A program made the translations under genes and the position numbers. This document shows, piece after piece, positions 54,316 through 62,755 of a stretch of DNA of 64,000 nt (positions within the stretch are counted from its first letter, which is position 1; each line of letters starts with the position of its first letter). The notes under the pieces are model-generated. The model searched no databases and was not told where the DNA came from. It saw only the letters and a program-made list of their open reading frames with translations. This DNA comes from Gemmatimonas sp. (GTDB lineage Bacteria > Gemmatimonadota > Gemmatimonadetes > Gemmatimonadales > Gemmatimonadaceae): positions 53,859-117,858 of the forward strand of contig PNKL01000005.1 of NCBI GenBank assembly GCA_013822425.1. Direction: 5' to 3'.

Positions 54316-56112
54316 ATGATTCCCTGGCTCATTGCCTGCGCGGCTGGCGTCGCCGCGGCCGTCGGGCTCTACGGCGTTCGTCCGCCACGCGGCACGTATC
54401 ACCGCGCGCTCGCGGCGCTCAGGGCGCTGGCCGTGCTCGTCGCGGTGGCGCTGCTGCTCGACGCGCCAATCGGCACGGGCGCACCAACTGCACCAATGGC
54501 GGCGCTCGACGCGTCGGCGAGCTGGGGGCAGGGCGGGGCGACGCGCTACGCCGAAGCGCAGGGGCGCGTGAAGGCCGTGGGCGGCCAACTCGTGCTCTTC
54601 GGCGACTCGCTGCGCGCCGGTGCGCCGCCCGAGTCGCCGACGGATGGCGCATCGCGCGTCGGACCGGCGGTCGATCGCGCGGCGGCACTCGGCCGGCCGC
54701 TCACCGTGATCACGGACGGACAAATCGACGACCCGGAGACGCTTGCCGCGCTGCCGGCGGGGTCGAAGGTCGAGGTGCTGCCGGCGCCGGACGCGGTGGA
54801 TGCCGCGGTGCGATCGCTCGAGCTGCCCACGAGCGCGGCCCCAGGGGACTCGGTGGAGCTTCGTGCGCTCGTGGTCAGTGCGGGCGTTCCCGTGCCGGCG
54901 ACGACCGGGGCCGTGCGGCTGGCAGATGGATCCGTGCTGGCGACCGCCCCGCTCGGCGCGCTCTCCCCATGGAGCGAGCGGGAATGGCGCGTGCGCCTGC
55001 GGGTGCCCGAGCGCCGCGACGCGATGGTGGTGCACGTGGTGGTCACGGCGCCGGGTGATGCCGAGCGCCGCAACGACACGCTCTCCACCGTGCTCGACGT
55101 GCGTGGCAGCCCGGCGGCCGTCTTCGTGTCGACGGCGCCCGACCAGGACGCGCGGTTTGCGCTCGACCTCATGCGCGGCGCGCTCGCGTTCGGCGTGCGC
55201 GGCTTCCTGCGCGTGGCGCCGGGACAATGGCGCGAGGACGGCACGCTTGCCCGCGTGGAGGAGTCGGCGGTGCGTGACGTGCTCGCGCGTGCGCCGCTGG
55301 CGGTGCTGCACGGCGACACGGCGTTGTTCGGTGCGCCCCGCCCCCTGACGCGCGGCGCGCTCGCGCTCGTGGCGCCGCCGCGCGGCGACGACGGCGAGTA
55401 TTTCACCGAGCGTGCCGGGGTGTCGCCGCTCTCGCCCGCGCTGAGCGGCGTGCCGTGGGATTCCCTCGCGCCCATCGGCGTTGGACCCGCGCCCCTCGGC
55501 ATGTCCTGGAGCGCGCTCAGCGCGCGTCGTGCACGACGCTTCGACGACCGCGTGGTGATCGCGGGGTACGACGGGCCGCGCCGCATCGCCGTGCTCCCGG
55601 TACGCGGGCTCTGGCGCTGGCAATTCCGCGGCGGCCGCTCCGCCGACGCGTTCGCCGCCGTCTGGGGTGGCGTGCTGGACTGGCTTGCCGAGGGGCGCAC
55701 GGACGAACGCGCGGTGTTTGCCGCCACGCCGTGGCTGCGCGAAGGCGAGCCGGTGACGTGGCGCCGGGGTGCGGTCGGCGATTCGGTGATCACGCTGCGT
55801 CTGCGCCGCGATGGCTCGGCGAGCGAAGACAGCGTGACGCTGCACTTCAGCGACGCCTTCGGCGCGGCGTCATCGGCACCGCTGGCTGCGGGCACGTGGC
55901 GCGCCACCGTGCCGGGCGGCGCGTCGGTGTTCGTGGTGAACGCGTCCGCCGAATGGGTGCCGCGGCGCTCCATTGCGTCGCGCGCCACGGTGACGGGCCC
56001 GCCCGCTGCCGGCATGCGAGCCGGCATGCGCAGCGGCTGGTGGTGGTACGCGCTCGTGCTCGTCCTGCTCTGCGCCGAGTGGTGGATGCGGCGGCGTGTG
56101 GGACTCCGCTAG
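54316..56112 (+). CDS. VWA-like membrane protein of unknown function
   Basis: 598 residues. Two N-terminal helices (IPWLIACAAGVAAAVGLYG and LAVLVAVALLL), then a von Willebrand A-like domain: DASAS fits the DxSxS metal site and VITDGQIDD the later TDG. The large remainder is extracytoplasmic beta-rich, closing with a C-terminal helix (WWWYALVLVLLCAEWWM). The topology resembles BatA/BatB-like or glutamine amidotransferase-type VWA proteins. It follows the M23 gene by 71 bases; role unknown. Confidence 0.75.
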   Translation: MIPWLIACAAGVAAAVGLYGVRPPRGTYHRALAALRALAVLVAVALLLDAPIGTGAPTAPMAALDASASWGQGGATRYAEAQGRVKAVGGQLVLFGDSLRAGAPPESPTDGASRVGPAVDRAAALGRPLTVITDGQIDDPETLAALPAGSKVEVLPAPDAVDAAVRSLELPTSAAPGDSVELRALVVSAGVPVPATTGAVRLADGSVLATAPLGALSPWSEREWRVRLRVPERRDAMVVHVVVTAPGDAERRNDTLSTVLDVRGSPAAVFVSTAPDQDARFALDLMRGALAFGVRGFLRVAPGQWREDGTLARVEESAVRDVLARAPLAVLHGDTALFGAPRPLTRGALALVAPPRGDDGEYFTERAGVSPLSPALSGVPWDSLAPIGVGPAPLGMSWSALSARRARRFDDRVVIAGYDGPRRIAVLPVRGLWRWQFRGGRSADAFAAVWGGVLDWLAEGRTDERAVFAATPWLREGEPVTWRRGAVGDSVITLRLRRDGSASEDSVTLHFSDAFGAASSAPLAAGTWRATVPGGASVFVVNASAEWVPRRSIASRATVTGPPAAGMRAGMRSGWWWYALVLVLLCAEWWMRRRVGLR

Positions 56113-56136
56113 CCGCGCGATGGCTGCCGGTTCCGG

Positions 56137-57270
56137 CTAGGGCCGCAGCTGCTTTCCCCGCGTCCACTTGTCGAACACTTCGATCACCGGCAACGCGTTC
56201 CCGGCGTCGTCGAACATGCCGCGCCCGCGGATGGGGCTGTGTTCCACGGCCGGTTCCCACCACATCACGCCCTTGCCCAGGCCATGTGGCGTGGCGAGGA
56301 CGAGCTGGTGGATCGTCTCGAGGAATTCCCGCTGCCCCTCGGGCGACTCGGCGAACGGCGCCGGCTTGCCGATGTACTCGCCCGGCCGAAAGTTGTACGC
56401 CACCTCGACCATGATGATCGGCTTGCGGTATGCTTCCGCCATGAACGCGAGGTTGTCCCGCAGGTCGAGCAGCGTCCCGTGCCACCACGGGTAGTACGAC
56501 TGCCCGATGACGTCGAATGGCACGCCGCGCCGGATCGCGTTGTCCAACCACCACTTGGTCTTCGCGACGTCACCGCCCTTGTCGATGTGGAGCATGATGA
56601 GCGGCCGCGCCTCGGTGCCGCGGCCCGCATCAACCCCGCGGATCCCGGCCTTCAGGAGTTCGGCGAGCGTGTCCCACTGGTCGGGGAGCCTGCCGGCCGG
56701 GAACATCATGCCCGGCGCGATCTCGTTGCCGATCTGCACCATGTCGGGCAGCGCACCGCCTTCGCGCAGCGCCGTGATCGTTTCGCGCGTGTAGGTCTCC
56801 ACGGCCGTGATGAGGACCGGGGTGGACAACTGCTCCCATGCCTTCGGCATGAACTGCTTGTCGCCGTCGGCCCACGTGTCGGAATAGTGGTAGTCGAGCA
56901 GGAACTTGTAGCCCATGGCCTTGGCCCGCTTGGCGAGGGCGAGCGTGTACGCGAGGTCGTTGGGCAGCGGCCATGGGCTGTTGGCGACCGTGTGGAAGAG
57001 CCGCAGCCGAATCCAGTTGTAGCCGTGATCGCGGAAGATCTGCAGGCCCGGCTTCTCCACGCCGCCGTCGCGGAACCGCGTGCCATGCGCCTCGGCCTGC
57101 GCAAGGAATGACAGGTCGGCGCCGATCACGTATGGCAGGTCGAGTGCCGCTGCGGAGGCTGCCGCATTCGGTGACGGCTGGGGGGCGTTCGGGGCGGATT
57201 GTGCGTTCGCCGGAAGGGTCAGGGCAGCGGCCGCGACACCGACGATGGCGGCGTGGAGTGAGAGACGCAT
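56137..57270 (-). CDS. GH53 arabinogalactan endo-beta-1,4-galactanase
   Basis: 377 residues with a signal peptide (AAAALTLPANAQS). A GH53 (beta/alpha)8 barrel: GADLSFLAQAEAHGTRFRDGG near the start, LLDYHYSDTWADGDKQFMPKAW, acid/base E183 in QIGNEIAPG and nucleophile E289 in IMVEVAYN. Cleaves galactan side chains of plant pectin, releasing galacto-oligosaccharides. No sugar transporter or regulator gene lies beside it; it is convergent with the VWA gene and divergent from the hydrogenase operon. Confidence 0.93.
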   Translation of the reverse strand: MRLSLHAAIVGVAAAALTLPANAQSAPNAPQPSPNAAASAAALDLPYVIGADLSFLAQAEAHGTRFRDGGVEKPGLQIFRDHGYNWIRLRLFHTVANSPWPLPNDLAYTLALAKRAKAMGYKFLLDYHYSDTWADGDKQFMPKAWEQLSTPVLITAVETYTRETITALREGGALPDMVQIGNEIAPGMMFPAGRLPDQWDTLAELLKAGIRGVDAGRGTEARPLIMLHIDKGGDVAKTKWWLDNAIRRGVPFDVIGQSYYPWWHGTLLDLRDNLAFMAEAYRKPIIMVEVAYNFRPGEYIGKPAPFAESPEGQREFLETIHQLVLATPHGLGKGVMWWEPAVEHSPIRGRGMFDDAGNALPVIEVFDKWTRGKQLRP

Positions 57271-57328
57271 CGATTCGACTCGCGCGAGGGGGGGAGGTAC
57301 GTGCCTGGGGTTCCGTACGTCGCGTGAG

Positions 57329-57334
57329 AGTATA
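57329..57334 (-). promoter_or_regulatory. Possible -10 element for the galactanase gene
   Basis: TATACT on the minus strand, 59 bases before the ATG at 57270. The hexamer 17 bases further is CTGGCG, a poor -35. Confidence 0.3.
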
Positions 57335-57374
57335 AGTCGTGAGGCCGCAAGCGCCAGCGCAACAGCGCCAGCGC

Positions 57375-57400
57375 GACGCCTGTCGGGGACGCCTGTCGGG
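57375..57400 (+). repeat. 13-base tandem duplication upstream of the hydrogenase operon
   Basis: GACGCCTGTCGGG occurs twice with no gap in the divergent region between the galactanase and hoxF genes. Position about 140 bases before hoxF would suit a regulator-binding site for either gene. Confidence 0.5.
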
Positions 57401-57492
57401 GAGTCTCGCCGCGCACGTGCAACTCGCGCCGACTCAACTTGAGGTTGCGCCTGACACACGCCTGTTGCGCCGCGCCCTAGGTTGGCTTGTAC

Positions 57493-57515
57493 CGGCACCT
57501 CCGGCATTGGTGCCG
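57493..57515 (+). promoter_or_regulatory. Hairpin in the hoxF leader
   Basis: CGGCACC and GGTGCCG (7 perfect pairs) around a 9-base loop, just before the AGGGAG ribosome site. It may modulate translation of hoxF, or simply mark the leader. Confidence 0.3.
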
Positions 57516-57540
57516 TTGGCCCTGGGCCAGGGAGTGGTAC

Positions 57541-59403
57541 ATGGTGCGCGAAGAACCGCATCCCGCCATGGATCCCGTGCGCGAGATCCTCGAGATGCAC
57601 GAGCGTGACCTGGGCGAGCTGCTGCAGGTCCTCATCGAGGTGCAACATGCCTTGCACTGCGTTCCCGACGAGGCGGTGGCGCTGATCTCCGACCACCTGC
57701 GTGTCACGCGCGGGCACATCCGGGGTGTCATCGGCTTTTATTCGTTTCTGAGCGACACCTACCTCGGCGAGTACGTCGTCTACATCAGCGACAACATCAC
57801 CGACCGCATGCTGGGGAGCGACGGCCTCGCCATCTACCTCTGCAACCGGCTCGGCGTCACGCTTGGCAAGACGCGCGCCGACGGACGTGCGAGTGTGCAT
57901 TTCACCTCCTGCACGGGCATGTGCGACCAGGGCCCGGCGGCCCTCGTCAACGGGCTGCCGCTCACCCGCCTGACGCGCGTGCGCATGGATGAGATCGCCA
58001 AGCTCATCAACGCGCGCACGCCGGTGGACCAGTGGCCGGCGGAGTACTTCCGCGTGGAGGACAACTTCCGCCGCTCCGACGTCATGTTCCGTCGCACGCC
58101 GGAGCCGGGAGCCGCGCTGAAGGCGGCGATGCGGCGCGGCGGCGACGAGACGCTCAAGGACATCCAGTACGAGGAGGCGGTGGACCCGTCGTCGGGGCAC
58201 GCCTGGCGGCGCGGCGCCGACGAGACGCTCAAGGAGCTCTATCGCTCCGACCTGCGCGGACGCGGCGGCGCCGGCTTCAAGGCGGCCATCAAGTGGGAGA
58301 CCTGCCGCGACATCTCCGCGCCCGAGCGCTACGTGGTCTGCAACGCCGACGAAGGCGAGCCGGGGACGTTCAAGGACCGCGTCCTGCTCACGAGCTACAC
58401 CGACATGGTCTTCGAGGGGATGACCCTGTGCGGCTACGTCGTCGGGTCGTCGCGCGGCATCCTGTACATCCGCCAGGAGTACTGGTACCTGAGGCCTCAC
58501 CTCGAGGCCGTGCTGGCGCGCCGGCGCGACAGCGCTCTGCTCGGCCGCAACATCCTCGGCACGGGCTTTGCCTTCGACATCGATATCCACTGGGGGGCCG
58601 GCGCCTACATCTGTGGCATGGAGTCGGCGCTCATCGAGTCCCTCGAAGGGCGCCGCGGCAAGCCGCGCAAGCGCTGGCCGCTCCCCGTGGTCGCGGGGCT
58701 CAACAACCGCCCGACCGTGGTGAACAACGTCGAGACCTTCGCCGCCGCCGCGATGATCGCGCTCAAGGGGGGCGCCTGGTTCGCCGGCCACGGCACCACG
58801 CATTCTTCCGGCACCAAGCTGTTCTGCGTGTCGGGGGATTGCGACCGCCCGGGCATCTATGAGTACCCGTTCGGCGTCAGCGTGCGCGAGGTGCTGCGCG
58901 ACTGTGGCGGTCTCGAGGCGCAGGCGGTGCAGATCAGCGGCCCGTCGGGAACGACCATCACGCGGCTGGAGTTCGACCGGATCCTCGCCTTCGAGGATCT
59001 CTCCACGGTCGGCACGTTCATGGTCTTTGGTCCCACGCGCGACATGTTCGACGTGGTGCGGAACTTCACGCACTTCTTCCGCCACGAGAGCTGCGGCCTG
59101 TGCACGCCGTGCCGGGTCGGCACCAGCCTGCTGGCCAGTCTCGTGGACAAGGTGGCGGCCGGCAAGGGAAGCCCGATGGACGTCGAGCAGGTGCAGAAGA
59201 TCAGCCAGATCATGAAGACGACGGCGCACTGCGGGCTGGGCCAGACCGCGCCGAATCACCTGTTGGACAGCCTCGTGAAGTTCCGCGGCGATTGGGACAA
59301 GCGGATGGTCACGACGGAGTTCGTGCCGGCGTTCGATCTCGATGCCGCGCTGGGCGAGGCCCGCGCCCTGACCGGCCGCGACGACGCGCTGGCGCACCTG
59401 TGA
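57541..59403 (+). CDS. hoxF: NAD-coupled NiFe hydrogenase diaphorase subunit HoxF
   Basis: 620 residues, a fusion of NuoE-like (1-170) and NuoF-like (180-600) parts. GRGGAGF and ADEGEPGTFKDR bind FMN and NAD; GAGAYICGMESALIES is the second NuoF signature; SCGLCTPC plus HCGLG are ligands for a 4Fe-4S cluster. In the NuoE part only the distal cysteines (SCTGMC) are present and the first pair is replaced by SDNITDRM, as in the Ralstonia-type HoxF, so the N-terminal 2Fe-2S cluster is probably missing or altered. Transfers electrons between NAD(H) and the hydrogenase. ATG 57541 has AGGGAG before it. Confidence 0.95.
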   Translation: MVREEPHPAMDPVREILEMHERDLGELLQVLIEVQHALHCVPDEAVALISDHLRVTRGHIRGVIGFYSFLSDTYLGEYVVYISDNITDRMLGSDGLAIYLCNRLGVTLGKTRADGRASVHFTSCTGMCDQGPAALVNGLPLTRLTRVRMDEIAKLINARTPVDQWPAEYFRVEDNFRRSDVMFRRTPEPGAALKAAMRRGGDETLKDIQYEEAVDPSSGHAWRRGADETLKELYRSDLRGRGGAGFKAAIKWETCRDISAPERYVVCNADEGEPGTFKDRVLLTSYTDMVFEGMTLCGYVVGSSRGILYIRQEYWYLRPHLEAVLARRRDSALLGRNILGTGFAFDIDIHWGAGAYICGMESALIESLEGRRGKPRKRWPLPVVAGLNNRPTVVNNVETFAAAAMIALKGGAWFAGHGTTHSSGTKLFCVSGDCDRPGIYEYPFGVSVREVLRDCGGLEAQAVQISGPSGTTITRLEFDRILAFEDLSTVGTFMVFGPTRDMFDVVRNFTHFFRHESCGLCTPCRVGTSLLASLVDKVAAGKGSPMDVEQVQKISQIMKTTAHCGLGQTAPNHLLDSLVKFRGDWDKRMVTTEFVPAFDLDAALGEARALTGRDDALAHL

Positions 59404-59413
59404 GGAGCCTGCC

Positions 59414-60154
59414 ATGAGTCCCGACATCCGCAAGACGTTTCACCTGGACGGCGTCGAGATCCCGTTCCGGGAGGGGCAGACCGTGTTTGACGCGGCGATG
59501 GCGGCCGGCATCTACATCCCGCACCTCTGCCACAACCCGGACTTCGAGCCCCACAGCAGCTGTCGGCTGTGCACCGTCATCGTCAATGGCCGGCCGTTCG
59601 CGTCATGCACCCAGCCCGCGGTTGCCGGCCAGGACGTGAAGAGCGACACGCCCGAGCTCAATGACATGCGGCGCTCGCTGACCGAGATGCTGCTGGTCGA
59701 GGGCAACCACTACTGCCCCGCCTGCGAGAAGAGCGGCAACTGCCGCCTGCAGGCCACCGCCTACGCGCTGGGCGTGCAGTACAACCACTATCCGCAGTTC
59801 TTCCCGCACCGCGACGTGGATGCGTCGCACCCCGAGATCATCCTCGACCGCGACCGCTGCATCCTCTGCGGGCTCTGCGTGCGCATCAGCCGGCGCGTGG
59901 ACAGGAAGAACGTCTTTGCGATGACCGGGCGGGGGATCACCACGACGATCGTCATCGACTCGCCGTCCGGCCTCCTGGTCGATAGCCGGGTGTCGCGCGA
60001 CGACGAGGCGGTGCAGCACTGCCCGGTCGGGGCGTTGATGATGAAGGGTGAGGCGTTCAAGGTCCCCATCGGCGAGCGGCGCTACGACACGTCCCCCATT
60101 TCCGAGGACTCGGTGGCGAAGTTCCAGGCCCGCGAGGTGCGACTCCATGGCTAG
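59414..60154 (+). CDS. hoxU: NAD-coupled hydrogenase diaphorase subunit HoxU
   Basis: 246 residues, the NuoG N-terminal type. A 2Fe-2S domain (CHNPDFEPHSSCRLC, then SCTQP), the HYCPACEKSGNC His/Cys site for a 4Fe-4S cluster, and DRCILCGLC with a distant CPVG for another. Relays electrons from HoxF to HoxY. Eleven bases after hoxF; overlaps hoxY by eight bases. Confidence 0.95.
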   Translation: MSPDIRKTFHLDGVEIPFREGQTVFDAAMAAGIYIPHLCHNPDFEPHSSCRLCTVIVNGRPFASCTQPAVAGQDVKSDTPELNDMRRSLTEMLLVEGNHYCPACEKSGNCRLQATAYALGVQYNHYPQFFPHRDVDASHPEIILDRDRCILCGLCVRISRRVDRKNVFAMTGRGITTTIVIDSPSGLLVDSRVSRDDEAVQHCPVGALMMKGEAFKVPIGERRYDTSPISEDSVAKFQAREVRLHG

Positions 60155-60689
60155 AAAGCGCAAGATCGCCACCTGTTCGCTCGCCGGCTGCTTCGGCTGC
60201 CACATGTCGCTGCTCGACACCGACGAGCGCCTGCTCGAGCTGCTCGAACTCGCCGATTTCGACCGCAGCCCCATCAACGACATCAAGGAAATCCGCGGCA
60301 TGGTCGACATCGGGCTGATCGAGGGCGGGGTGTGCAACGTCGAGAACGTGCACCTGCTCCATCACTTCCGCGACCACTGCCGCGTGCTCGTGTCGATGGG
60401 TGAATGCGCCATCACCGGCGGCATTCCCTCGATGCGTAATCATCATACCCTCAAGGCCTGCCTCGAGGAGTCGTACATCCGCGGGGTTGGCGTCGAGAAC
60501 GCCCATATTCCCGACGATCCCGAACTGCCGCTGCTGCTCAACAAGGTCTACCCGCTGCACGAAGTGGTGCAGGTGGACTACCACGTGCCCGGATGCCCGC
60601 CGTCGGCGGACACGCTGTGGCACGTCCTCAGCGCATTGGTCACCGGGCGCGACCCGCGCCTGCCGACGACGCTGCTGCGCTATGACTGA
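60147..60689 (+). CDS. hoxY: NiFe hydrogenase small subunit HoxY
   Basis: 180 residues, the short group 3 type. Proximal 4Fe-4S ligands: C15 and C18 (CFGC), one in MGECAITGG and one in PGCPPSAD. No Tat signal and no extra cluster domain, so it is cytoplasmic. ATG 60147 lies inside the end of hoxU. Pairs with HoxH. Confidence 0.96.
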   Translation: MARKRKIATCSLAGCFGCHMSLLDTDERLLELLELADFDRSPINDIKEIRGMVDIGLIEGGVCNVENVHLLHHFRDHCRVLVSMGECAITGGIPSMRNHHTLKACLEESYIRGVGVENAHIPDDPELPLLLNKVYPLHEVVQVDYHVPGCPPSADTLWHVLSALVTGRDPRLPTTLLRYD

Positions 60690-60701
60690 CCGGAGACGAG
60701 C

Positions 60702-62198
60702 GTGACGCACCTGCTGGAAACCGCCGCACATCCCCGCGCCCTGCGCCGCGTGGCCATCGAGCCGCTGACTCGCGTGGAAGGGCACGGCAAGGTGACCCTG
60801 CTCCTCGACGAACAGAACCGCGTGCACCAGGCCCGGTTGCACATCGTCGAGTTCCGCGGCTTCGAGAAGTTCATCCAGGGCCGGCCGTACTGGGAAGTTC
60901 CCGTGCTCGTGCAGCGGCTGTGCGGCATCTGTCCGGTGAGCCACCACCTGGCGGCCGGCAAGGCCGTGGACATGCTCGTCGGCGCGCGCACCCTCACGCC
61001 CACGGCGGAGAAGGTGCGCCGGCTGATGCACCAGGGGCAGATGTTGCAGTCACATGCGCTGCATTTCTTCCACCTCGCCAGCCCGGACCTGCTCTTCGGC
61101 TTCGACTCGGAACCCGCGCGCCGGAACATCGTGGGCGTGATCGCCGAACATCCGGAACTCGCGTTGCAGGGCGTGAAGCTGCGCAAGTACGGACAGGAGG
61201 TCATCAAGGCCATCGCCGGCAAGCGCATTCACGGCACCGCGTGCATCCCCGGCGGCATGAACAAGGCGCTCAGCGAAGCGGAGCGCGATGTCCTGCGCCG
61301 CGACATCGGGCAGATGGTCGCCTGGAGCCAGGGGGCGGTGGCGCTCTGCCGCCGCGTCCTCGACGCGAGTCCGCACGCCCCGATCTTCGGCGTCTTCCCG
61401 TCGAACTTCATGAGCCTCATCCGGGCCGACGGCGCGCTCGACTTCTACGACGGCGGGCTGCGCGCCAAGGACGCGCAGGGGAACCTGATCTTTGATCACG
61501 TGGACTACACGCACTACAACCGGCACATCCACGAGGAAGTGAAGTCGTGGTCGTACATGAAGTTCCCGTTCATCATCAGCCTCGGTGACGCGGATGGCTG
61601 GTATCGCGTGGGGCCGCTCGCGCGCATGAACACCGCCGACTTCCTCGACACGCCGCTGGCGGAGGAGGCGCGGCGGGCCTTCCGCGCGGCGGCGAACGAC
61701 GGCATGCAGCACGCCACGCTGGCCTACCACTGGGCGCGACTCATCGAGATGCTGCACGCGGCCGAGGGCATCGAGCGCCTGCTCGACGATCCGGATATCA
61801 CCGGCACCGATCTCGTGGCGAAGGGTGAGCGCGCGCTCGAGGGCGTGGGGGTGATCGAAGCGCCGCGCGGCACGCTCTTCCACCACTACAAGGTGGACGA
61901 GAACGACGTCGTCGTGCGCGCCAACCTCATCGTGAGCACCACCAACAACAACCAGGCCATGAACGAGGCCGTGCGCACCGTCGCCGCGAGCTACCTCGAC
62001 GGCCAGAAGCTCACGGAAGGGCTGCTCAACCACATCGAGGTGGCGGTGCGCGCCTTCGATCCCTGCCTGTCGTGCGCCACGCATGCGCTGGGGCGCATGC
62101 CGCTCCAGGTGGAACTCGTGGACGCCGCGGGGCAGGTGATTGACCGGATGGTCAAGGGGGCGGACGGCGTCTTCGCGGAGGGGCGCGACGCGCCATGA
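60702..62198 (+). CDS. hoxH: NiFe hydrogenase large subunit HoxH
   Basis: 498 residues. Active-site ligands: C74 and C77 in RLCGICPVSHH, and C455 and C458 in DPCLSCATHALG. The residues after H461 (37 of them) form the peptide removed on maturation, so the precursor is intact. With HoxFUY it makes the group 3d bidirectional hydrogenase that oxidises H2 with NAD+ or disposes of electrons as H2. GTG start, 12 bases after hoxY; overlaps hoxW by four bases. hyp maturation genes are not in the window. Confidence 0.97.
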   Translation: MTHLLETAAHPRALRRVAIEPLTRVEGHGKVTLLLDEQNRVHQARLHIVEFRGFEKFIQGRPYWEVPVLVQRLCGICPVSHHLAAGKAVDMLVGARTLTPTAEKVRRLMHQGQMLQSHALHFFHLASPDLLFGFDSEPARRNIVGVIAEHPELALQGVKLRKYGQEVIKAIAGKRIHGTACIPGGMNKALSEAERDVLRRDIGQMVAWSQGAVALCRRVLDASPHAPIFGVFPSNFMSLIRADGALDFYDGGLRAKDAQGNLIFDHVDYTHYNRHIHEEVKSWSYMKFPFIISLGDADGWYRVGPLARMNTADFLDTPLAEEARRAFRAAANDGMQHATLAYHWARLIEMLHAAEGIERLLDDPDITGTDLVAKGERALEGVGVIEAPRGTLFHHYKVDENDVVVRANLIVSTTNNNQAMNEAVRTVAASYLDGQKLTEGLLNHIEVAVRAFDPCLSCATHALGRMPLQVELVDAAGQVIDRMVKGADGVFAEGRDAP

Positions 62199-62686
62199 CC
62201 GCCCGCGTCGTCCTGCTGGGCTGCGGCAACCCGAGTCGCGGCGACGACGCGCTGGGTCCCGACCTGCTCTCGCGCGCCGGCGCCTGGCTCATCGGGCGCC
62301 CTGACCTCGACGTGCGCATCGTGGAGGACTTCCAGCTCCAGGTGGAGCATGCGCTCGACGTCGCCGATGCCGACCTCGTGCTGTTCGTGGATGCCGACGC
62401 CACGGCCACGACGCCGTTCTGCCTCCGGCGCACCAAGTCGTCGCGCGACGATTCCTACACCACGCACGAACTCAGCCCCGAGGCGGTGCTGCACGTCGCC
62501 CGTGAGGTCACCGGACGCGATCCGCCGCCGGCGTGGGTTCTCGGCGTGCGCGGCGAGAGCTTCGAACTGGGCGCGCCAGTGAGCGTCGCCGCCCGGGGCC
62601 ACCTCGATCTGGCGTGGGACGAACTGCGCACGCTGCTCGACGATCCCTGCGCCAGCGCGTGGGACGCCCGCGCCGCGGGGTGGTGA
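62195..62686 (+). CDS. hoxW: Hydrogenase maturation endopeptidase HoxW
   Basis: 163 residues. GCGNPSRGDDALGP at residues 9-22 is the HybD/HoxW family motif; D66 or D68 and H91 are candidates for the nickel-sensing ligands. It clips the C-terminal extension of HoxH after nickel insertion. Coupled to hoxH by an ATGA overlap and last gene of the operon. Confidence 0.92.
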   Translation: MTARVVLLGCGNPSRGDDALGPDLLSRAGAWLIGRPDLDVRIVEDFQLQVEHALDVADADLVLFVDADATATTPFCLRRTKSSRDDSYTTHELSPEAVLHVAREVTGRDPPPAWVLGVRGESFELGAPVSVAARGHLDLAWDELRTLLDDPCASAWDARAAGW

Positions 62687-62707
62687 GCCGCTCGCCGCGC
62701 GGAGCGC

Positions 62708-62713
62708 TATATT
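62708..62713 (+). promoter_or_regulatory. -10-like TATATT before the nucleoside transporter gene
   Basis: The TATATT hexamer stands 42 bases before the ATG, 21 bases after the hoxW stop. No clear -35 is seen at 16-18 bases. Same hexamer as the ftsZ promoter. Confidence 0.35.
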
Positions 62714-62755
62714 GGGCGGATTCCCGTTCCGCCTGACGCCCTCGGAGGCTTCCCG

